Assembly: GCA_018398815.1 (NCBI GenBank)
Contig: CM031602.1
Coordinates: 98,540,701-98,604,700 of the forward strand
Direction of reading: 5' to 3'
DNA length: 64,000 nt
Source of the DNA: Conus ventricosus
Lineage: Eukaryota > Mollusca > Gastropoda > Neogastropoda > Conidae
Positions 57,431 to 64,000 of the stretch are shown in pieces. A model generated the notes under the pieces. It was not told where the DNA came from. It was given only the letters and a program-made list of their open reading frames with translations, and did no database searches. The position numbers and the translations under genes were made by a program. Every line of letters begins with the position of its first letter. The first letter of the stretch is position 1.

Positions 57431-58675
57431 AATCTTACATAATATTTTTTCCTCCCCAAAAACTAGCTTACGGGCATGTATCCCAAACCCCAGCACTAGC
57501 AAGTCTGCACCACTCTTGGAAGCCTGCCTGTTTTACATCGGTGCAGTACAAACAGGGGCAACGTTAAGACATCAAGGGGCAAATCTCAGCCTCCCTGGCA
57601 GAGACCATTGTTGGAGTGACCGCGGAGGTAACACAACGAACCTGCACAGAACCCCCCCGTGGGTGTAAGCGCTGGATTTCATGACGTCAGAGTCCGCTGC
57701 AAAAAACAACAACACGACGTCACCACCAAATAAACTGATGCGTGCGCCCGAAGGCCCACAATGGCCTGTTTTCGTATGTACGTTGCCTCATTCTGCAAAC
57801 ATTACATTAGTCCACCCAGATCTTACACAGAAAATTTCCACTGTTCGAGTATCACAATAATGGACCAATCAAAATGCATGGGGAAGGTTCTTGTAATCAA
57901 CAACCGTAATATAGTTACCTACTGAATGCAGGAAAATAGTTTTAGAAATTCGATAAGATTGGCATAGCACAGCCATCAAATGCATGAATAGTATTTTAGA
58001 TATTCCATAAGAATGGCAAGTACAGCCTGTCAGAATGCGTGGAATTTTATTTTAAAGTTCTAGAGGCATGATATGTACATCGAAATAGAATATGTGAATT
58101 AAAAAGTTCTAGAGCATGACGCAGTAAACCCAACCACAATTGCAACGTTATACTATAAAAATTTCGATAGCCCGACGTAGTGTAACAAATCTGAAAAACA
58201 TTGAGTATTCTACAAAACAAGAAACACGACGTTTGCGCCCGATGATGAGCTGGAAACATTTTGGAACCAGTTCTGAATCCTTCTGACGTTTCGCCCTTTG
58301 TCATAAAGACTGAGTACACGCCCGAATAAAGGGCGTTATGTGCGTGAACCTGCGTTAAAACATTCATGTTCATCACGTCATTAAATCTGAAACAATACGA
58401 AAATACTGATTGAATACACTGACGGATTTGCAAAGTCGAAATTAATAATAATAAATCGGTGTATGTTACCCTATGTTAATTGAATTAAAAGTTAGAAAAG
58501 ACGATTCTTCACGCTTGATCTGTGTCTGTGTTCATGCTTTGAGAGGAAGAAATTGTTGCCAGTCAGTTGTACTACTTAATTAAAGCCGATTTTTAACTGC
58601 TTTTAATTAACTGGTTTTGTATATTTCTTCATCCGCATGGTTGAGATATGACTAAAGAAACGCGATGTTCAAATG
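57431..58675. other. No gene recognised; degenerate ~60-bp repeats at 57900-58160
   Basis: ATGCATGAATAGTATTTTAG-like blocks followed by CGATAAGATTGGCATAGCAC-like blocks recur with a period of about 58-65 bp. The minus frame 58047-58433 overlaps these repeats and is not credible. Confidence 0.45.
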
Positions 58676-58681
58676 TCAATA

Positions 58682-59560
58682 AACACACACACCACACACA
58701 CACACACACACACTCACTCACACACACAACACACACACACACCACACACACACACACACTCGCCTCTCGCTCTCTCTCTCTCCTCTCTGTCTCTCCGCTC
58801 GTCTCTCTCGCTCTCTCAGTGAAGTGAGTGTGTGGGTGTGTGTGTGTGTGGTGTGGGTGTGTGGGTGTGGTGGTTATGGTGTGTGTGGTGGTGTGTGATG
58901 TGTGTGGTTAGTACGCGCGTGCGTGCGTGTTGGTGTGTGTGCGTGTGCGTGCGTGCGCGCGTGCGTGCGTGCTGCTTGCGTGCGTGCCGTGCGTGTGTGG
59001 GTGTGTTGTGGGTGTGGGTGTGTGTGTGTTGTGTTGTGTGTGTGTGTGGTGGTGTGTGTGTCCTCTGTTGTACCTCTCGGCGGTGTTTTGACCACTTATG
59101 AATGTACGTTTTGAATTGTGTAATTATGTGTGTTGTTGTGTGTGGTGTGTGTGTGTTGGGGTGTGTGTGTTTGTGTTGTGTTGTGTGGTGTGTGTGCGTG
59201 CGTGCGTGCTGTTGTTTTTGTGTCGTGCGTACTGTATGTGAGTGTGTTGTGTTGTGTGTGGTGGTGGGTGGGGTGTGTGTGAGGAGTGGGTGTGTGTGTG
59301 TGTGATGTGGTGTTGCATGCCATGTCCGTGTGTGTGTGGGGCATGCATGTCCGTGTGTGTGTGTGTGTGTGGTGTGCGTGCCGTGCGTGCGGCGTGTAAG
59401 CGTGTGGTGCGTGCGTGCGTGGCGTGTTGCGTGAGCGGCGTGCGTGCGGGCGTGTGTTTGTGTGTGTGGGTGGGTGGTGGTGGTGGGTGTGTGTGTGGGT
59501 GGTGTTGTGTGGTTTGTGTGTGTGTTGTGTGGGTGTGTGTTGTGTGTTGTGGGGTGTGTC
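58682..59560. repeat. (CA)n, (CT)n and long (GT)n microsatellite tract
   Basis: CA 58682-58760, CT-rich 58761-58820, GT-rich with (GTGC)n 58825-59070 and 59125-59560. A short unique insert at 59060-59120 has TTGACCACTTATGAATGTAC. Same arrangement as upstream of GPCR copy 1. Confidence 0.95.
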
Positions 59561-59775
59561 TAATTGTGAAAAGTCCAATCTTTACACCCACGCGATCAAG
59601 TCAAGCTTCTTCACAACATAATTGGACACATACAAAGAATTATCTTACATAACCGGCGAACGGATAGGAGAGTTCTACTTGTAGCAGGTGGTGTGCATAC
59701 AGGTTTTTGAATGTACGCGTAAATAGATTATTGTATACGGTAGTGTTCCCTTCCTGCTGATGGATGCACACAACG

Positions 59776-60188
59776 CGTGCGTGCGTGCGTGCGTGCGTGG
59801 TGCGGTGCGGGCGTGCGTGCGTGCGGGTGTGTTGTGTTGTGTGTGGTGCTGTGTGTGTGTGTGTGTGGTGTGTTGTTGGTGTGTGTGTGTGTGAGTACCT
59901 GGTATATGTTATGGTGCGTTTGAACAAGTGCTTCTCTCTTCGTTCTCCATCTCGTCCTCCTCTCTTCTCTGCTCCAACATCACTCCTCTCTCTCTCTCTC
60001 TCCTCCTCTAATTTGAATTCTTTTGTTCGCGGATGTGGTAGTATGCCCACGGCATGTTCATCTGTGTGGTGTTGGTGTGTGTGTCTGTGTGTTGTGGTGT
60101 GTGTGTGTGTGTTGTGTTGTGTGTGTGTGGTGTGTAGTGTGTGTGTGTGTGTTTGTGTGGTGTGTGTGGTGTGTGTGTTTGTGTGTGT

Positions 60189-60220
<32 letters not shown>

Positions 60221-60240
60221 GGGGGTGTGCGTGTGGGGGG
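59776..60240. repeat. (GTGC)n/(GT)n microsatellites around a 130-bp unique insert
   Basis: GTGC repeats 59776-59830, GT 59831-59895, unique 59896-60060 with a CT run, GT 60061-60235 and a G run at 60234-60241. Confidence 0.95.
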
Positions 60241-60443
60241 GCTCGCGACCGCGCGTGGTGTCTTCTGTCTTTGTGGAGGTCTCTGTGTGGTTTGTGTGCG
60301 TGTGTTGTTTTGGTGTGTCGTTACTGCAGGCGCACACAACACTGAGACACACACACATTCAGACACACCCATACATCACAATGGTCTTCGCGATTGGTCT
60401 AATATCACTTTTGGTGAAAAAACGGAAAACAATGAACAACGAA

Positions 60444-60470
60444 CACACACACACACTCACACTCACACAC

Positions 60471-60524
<54 letters not shown>

Positions 60525-60631
60525 CACGCCGCTCGCACGCACGCACGCACGCACCTCGCACAAGCTCGCTACGCACGCACGCACGCACACGCACGCACGC
60601 ACGCTCGCACTGAACTACAGACACACACTCA

Positions 60632-60666
<35 letters not shown>

Positions 60667-60682
60667 ACACACACACACACGC

Positions 60683-60715
<33 letters not shown>
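60444..60715. repeat. (CA)n with (CACG)n microsatellite
   Basis: CA 60444-60522, CGCA-rich 60523-60605, CA 60620-60712. Strand polarity is opposite to the preceding GT tract, so the tracts could pair as a long hairpin. Confidence 0.95.
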
Positions 60716-60719
<4 letters not shown>

Positions 60720-60894
60720 TTGAGAGAGAAAAGTAAGCCGTCCCTCACCGCCCCAAGGTTACTTTGGCACTGTTAAGTCCTTTTATCACGACATTATTTA
60801 AAGCGTATCTAGTTTCTTCTCACTGCAAAGACTACCGGATTGTAAAACAGGCCCTTAATCATTTCGCTATGTGACGTAAATCTCAACAATTTGC

Positions 60895-62090
60895 TCGCTG
60901 ACGACAGTTCCAAAAAACTTCCTCTGTATGGGCCCGGGATGAACACCACGTCAGCAGAGAAAGTCTCACCTCAGACTGACCCACTGCTACTCACCCCAGC
61001 CATGTGCCTCACATGACAACCCGCAATGAGTCTGCAGGCATAGCGGGACCCAAAAAACCAAGGAGCACAGACAGGCGCTGCGCATTCACAACATCTTCAG
61101 TCTATACACACCCCCGTGGTAGCAGAGTGAGCAGCTACTGTGGATGGCCGGGCCGCCGAGCATCCTTACTGTTGGTAACTGTGAAACCCAAGACCATCAC
61201 CACTGGCACAGTCAGAAAGCAGGGGAACGTCAGCTACGGGCTACTGCTCGGCCTTGGCCGTCGGTGATTTAATCACGCTGGATCGGCTTCTGTTGGATCT
61301 GGGGCGGGCATGACGTTGGGGTATTATTTGCTATTTCGCTGAATTATGGTAATCGTAAACTTCACAGCTGGACGATCGCGTGGTGCCACTATCAGGGGCC
61401 CCCCCCCACCCCCCCCCGCTGGTTTCTGTACGTCTACACTCACAGCTTGTCGGTGAGTGGACCCACATCGGGTCCAACCCCTCTAGTAAACGCCGTCTGG
61501 TGGTCGTTGAGGTAGTGGTAATAGCCGTCCGTTGCCTTGCATAGCTCTCCACTACCTGTACGGACAACGATGTGAGCTATTCCCCGTGAACCAGGACTAC
61601 CGCTGCAACTATGGTCAGTGGAAGTTAACGCCATGTTTTGTGCAGAAGGTTTTTCTCTTCACGTTGAACGGGTCTCGATTAGTATTCTCCGTTCACTCAC
61701 GTTCTGGCCAATGTCGTCCTGGTGTGACACTTCAGCCTCATCCGAGAGCTTCGTGTTAAATTTTCAGACAGAATCCTCCGCGGCCTGATCGAGAGAAAGC
61801 AGCCAGCTGCGTGTGACCTGACGATCATCACCGTGTTACCTTGACCTTTGTGGTCTGACCCGACCGGTGCAGTGTACTACATTTCTCGTGCATAGATACC
61901 CTTCACTGTTATGTCGGTGCTGAACCACCACATCATTTGACCAAGCCGGTGACCGATATTGATTTTTCCAACATGCATCCAATTTTACTTGTACACTGAC
62001 CTTGACGGGGGCATAGTCAGAAGGAAATTGTAAAGATGTATGCCCAGAGATGGTTGCGAGCGCGTTGAACAAGGCCGCGTAATTTTTTTT
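60895..62090 (+). pseudogene. Rhodopsin-like GPCR, copy 3, strongly decayed
   Basis: Collinear at nucleotide level with 32165-33360. Landmarks: GACAGTTCCAAA and CACGTCAGCAGAGAAAGTC before the start, TCAGTCTATACACACCCCC (N-terminal part), GGCCTTGGCCGTCGGTGATT (TM2), CAGCTGGACGATCGCG (TM3), CACATCGGGTC, TGGCCAATGTCGTCCTGGTG (TM5), CATCATCACCGTGT and CCTTGACCTTTGTGGT (TM6), and GTACACTGACCTTGACGGGG (end of TM7). Dozens of indels scatter it over all frames, and no frame exceeds about 85 residues. A C run interrupts TM3/TM4 at 61399-61418. Either an old pseudogene or a poorly assembled copy. Confidence 0.8.
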
Positions 62091-62459
62091 TTTGTTTTTT
62101 GCCCCCTCCCCCCTACACCGCCTGACGACTTCGCCTGGCACAGATGTCTCTGATGTGATATGCAAAAACATGTACTGCATCATCCAAGGTCCAAAGCCTC
62201 CAATACAACCAGTTATATAAATGGGAAAAAAAAATCTAGATAAATCTGATTTGTCACACCACCTTGCGTTTGGCTTTGCTAATAATCGAAAAAAAGGATA
62301 TGTTCTTTGCATTGTTGCGTGTGTGCTGTGTTTGTGCGTCTGGTTGGTGTGTCTTCGTCGTTTGTGTGTTATGGGGGGGGTGTGGGGTTGTGTGGGTGGG
62401 GGGTTTGTTGGGTGTGTGTGGTGTGTGGGTGGGGCTGTATATGAAGTCACAAAATCGTG
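62091..62459. other. GPCR 3' flank with GT-rich tract
   Basis: No gene. A G-rich (GT)n stretch is at 62345-62440. Confidence 0.4.
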
Positions 62460-62650
62460 ACAAATATGCCTCTTCCCATTTATGTTCTTGGTATAGTTCA
62501 TCACGGAAGTCTCTTGAACTTTAGACACTGGCTCTATGTTAATTTCTTGATGGCAACTTGCCCATTTCTGTAGGAAATTTTCAAATAAGTCGCTTTCAAC
62601 TTTATACACGGCTCTATGTGTCAATTACAATATGGCCACTTTGTTCTATA
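62460..62650. repeat. Relic of the ~85-bp GPCR-flanking minisatellite
   Basis: About two decayed units with GTTCATCACGGAAGTCTCTT (about 62497) and GCTCTATGTGTCAATTACAA followed by TATGGCCACTTT (about 62609), matching 33588-33892. Confidence 0.8.
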
Positions 62651-62814
62651 TTTTGTCGTGTAGAAAGTTCATCAATCACGTCCCGAATGCAGCAGATCTT
62701 TTGTTCTCAGTTGCTAGGTTCCCAAAAGATGGCATGTAATTCACAAAGTGCATCGTTTTTTTGAAAAAAGCTCTATCGTGACTAGGCGACGTCAATGCGT
62801 AACACAACACAACA

Positions 62815-63070
62815 TTAATAAAATAATAATGATAAGGCAAATAAGATAATATAATAAATGAAAATAATAATAATAATAATAATAATAAAATATAATTATA
62901 AGAATAAGAAAATATAACAATAATATAATATCGAGATGATGATATGAGTATGCTGGTAATATGATAATACATAAGTGATATGAATTAACAATGAGGATAG
63001 AGTACTTGAGATTCGCTTTCTGAATAAAAATAGTATAGTAATAAGTACATAATATATAATATTAATGATA
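62815..63070. repeat. AT-rich (AAT)n-like low-complexity tract
   Basis: AATA/AAT-rich, with (AAT)9 near 62863-62888. Confidence 0.85.
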
Positions 63071-63083
63071 ATGATAATAGTCT

Positions 63084-63180
63084 TACACACACACACAATC
63101 ACTCACACACACACACACACACACCACACACTCACAATCACACACACACACACACTCACACGCGCGCGCGCACACGACAC
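63084..63180. repeat. (CA)n microsatellite
   Basis: CA run with CTCACAATCA interruptions ending in (CG)n; a CT-rich stretch follows at 63200-63240 and a C run at 63271-63284. Confidence 0.95.
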
Positions 63181-63284
63181 ACCGAACGACGCACACTCAC
63201 ACTGCCTCGCTCTCTCTCGCTGTCTCTCTGCTCTCTCTCTCATACTCCCTAAAAGCACACGCCATATTCGCCCCCCCCCCCCCC

Positions 63285-64000
63285 ACTTACACACACACAG
63301 CTTGACAACTAACTTCGCTGTCACAAGAAGCACAAGAACAGACATCCTGGAAAATCTTGTTTGAAGGATGAAATATTCGACTGTGGGAAACAAATAAATC
63401 ATTGTTAGTACAGTCGAAGCATAATCCACGATGACAAGAAGGGGTAATTCATTGTTGAAGAGGTACTTGGCTGCGACAGCATTAATCTAATTGTATTCAT
63501 CATAAAAATCAGTGGTGCAATAAGTTACCCATGAGCAATAAATAACGGAGTGATCAACAAATGGTCTCTAGACTGAACACCTAGACGGATACGTATCTGT
63601 TAATCGAACTGAAACTGTGAAAAGTCCAGTAATCCTTGTTGCTCAGATGTCTTTGTTTTTTATGTCACTTAGCCCTGTGTGCAGCTGCTCGACCCTGCAG
63701 ACCTGATACAGAACTTCAGCCCAGGTCAGCTGAGCGGTCCACACCACCAAGACTGACATCAAAGCAAGCATACAGAGGAAGAGAGAGGCCTTTGGGAAGA
63801 ACGGAGGAGCCGCAAACAGCAAAAAATTGCGTCCGCACCATACACACACGCTTGAACGATACTCACCTGCACTACTGCAACAGAGTCTGCGCGCGAGTTC
63901 GGTCTCAGCCACAGCAGACGCTGGAACTCCATTTGGACTGATCACGGCGCAAACACATACCATTGTCTCACAGAACAGACGATGCTAACATTACCCGCGG
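63285..64000. other. No gene recognised
   Basis: Unique-looking sequence. Overlapping frames at 63636-63941 (+) and 63643-63963 (-) match no family. A consensus-like splice donor GCAG/GTGAGT on the minus strand at 63861-63870 could end a short exon beginning at ATG 63963, but nothing else supports it. Confidence 0.4.

Noticed and set aside
58047..58433. 128-codon minus frame as a gene
   Set aside because: It overlaps a degenerate ~60-bp repeat, has no domain, and has no gene-like neighbours.
63636..63963. Secreted protein gene or first exon near the right edge
   Set aside because: Frames on both strands overlap; the plus frame begins with a hydrophobic stretch and the minus strand has a GCAG/GTGAGT donor at 63861-63870, but there is no second exon or recognisable domain to support either.

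Overview
Eukaryotic DNA, most likely from a mollusc (probably a gastropod) or another lophotrochozoan. The evidence is indirect. There are long GT/GA/CT microsatellites and many minisatellites, intron-poor rhodopsin-like receptor copies, fragments of LINE and Gypsy retroelements, and a large Polinton/Maverick (adintovirus-like) element. No complete housekeeping gene is visible, and nearly every coding stretch is broken by small indels.

Layout. (1) 1-1.95 kb: GA repeat and the 3' part of a LINE. (2) About 1.95-26.5 kb: a Polinton/adintovirus-like element. Recognisable parts are a D,D,E integrase (+), a type B DNA polymerase (-), an FtsK/HerA-like packaging ATPase (+), a coiled-coil membrane protein (+), two small membrane-associated proteins (+) and several unassigned genes. 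The element is not linear. Block 1950-7741 is repeated as 7742-13205, and block 17763-22082 is repeated as 22083-26500. At each junction a gene is cut in mid-frame and the block restarts with its own upstream sequence, which looks like uncollapsed contig overlap or real tandem duplication. (3) 26.5-30.6 kb: degraded non-coding DNA holding a small copy of the minisatellite region found at 50.7-54.3 kb, and a second minisatellite. (4) 30.6-34.9 kb: GT/CT microsatellites and two closely related GPCR copies separated by a 100-base assembly gap. (5) 34.9-44 kb: low-complexity, error-rich-looking DNA with a minus-strand LINE reverse transcriptase remnant. (6) 44-58.6 kb: a dispersed-repeat copy, then seven minisatellite or microsatellite arrays (20, 3, 49, 29, 40 and 45 bp units) and a Gypsy reverse transcriptase relic. 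(7) 58.6-64 kb: a third, badly decayed copy of the GPCR segment with its upstream microsatellites and downstream minisatellite.

The Polinton genes together would form a self-synthesising, virus-like element: polymerase and integrase for replication and insertion, ATPase for packaging, and membrane/coiled-coil proteins of unknown role. As written it cannot be functional. Much of 7.7-22 kb, 24.4-30.6 kb and 34.9-44 kb shows homopolymer stretching and dropped bases relative to cleaner copies in the same window, so some of the damage is probably assembly error rather than evolution.
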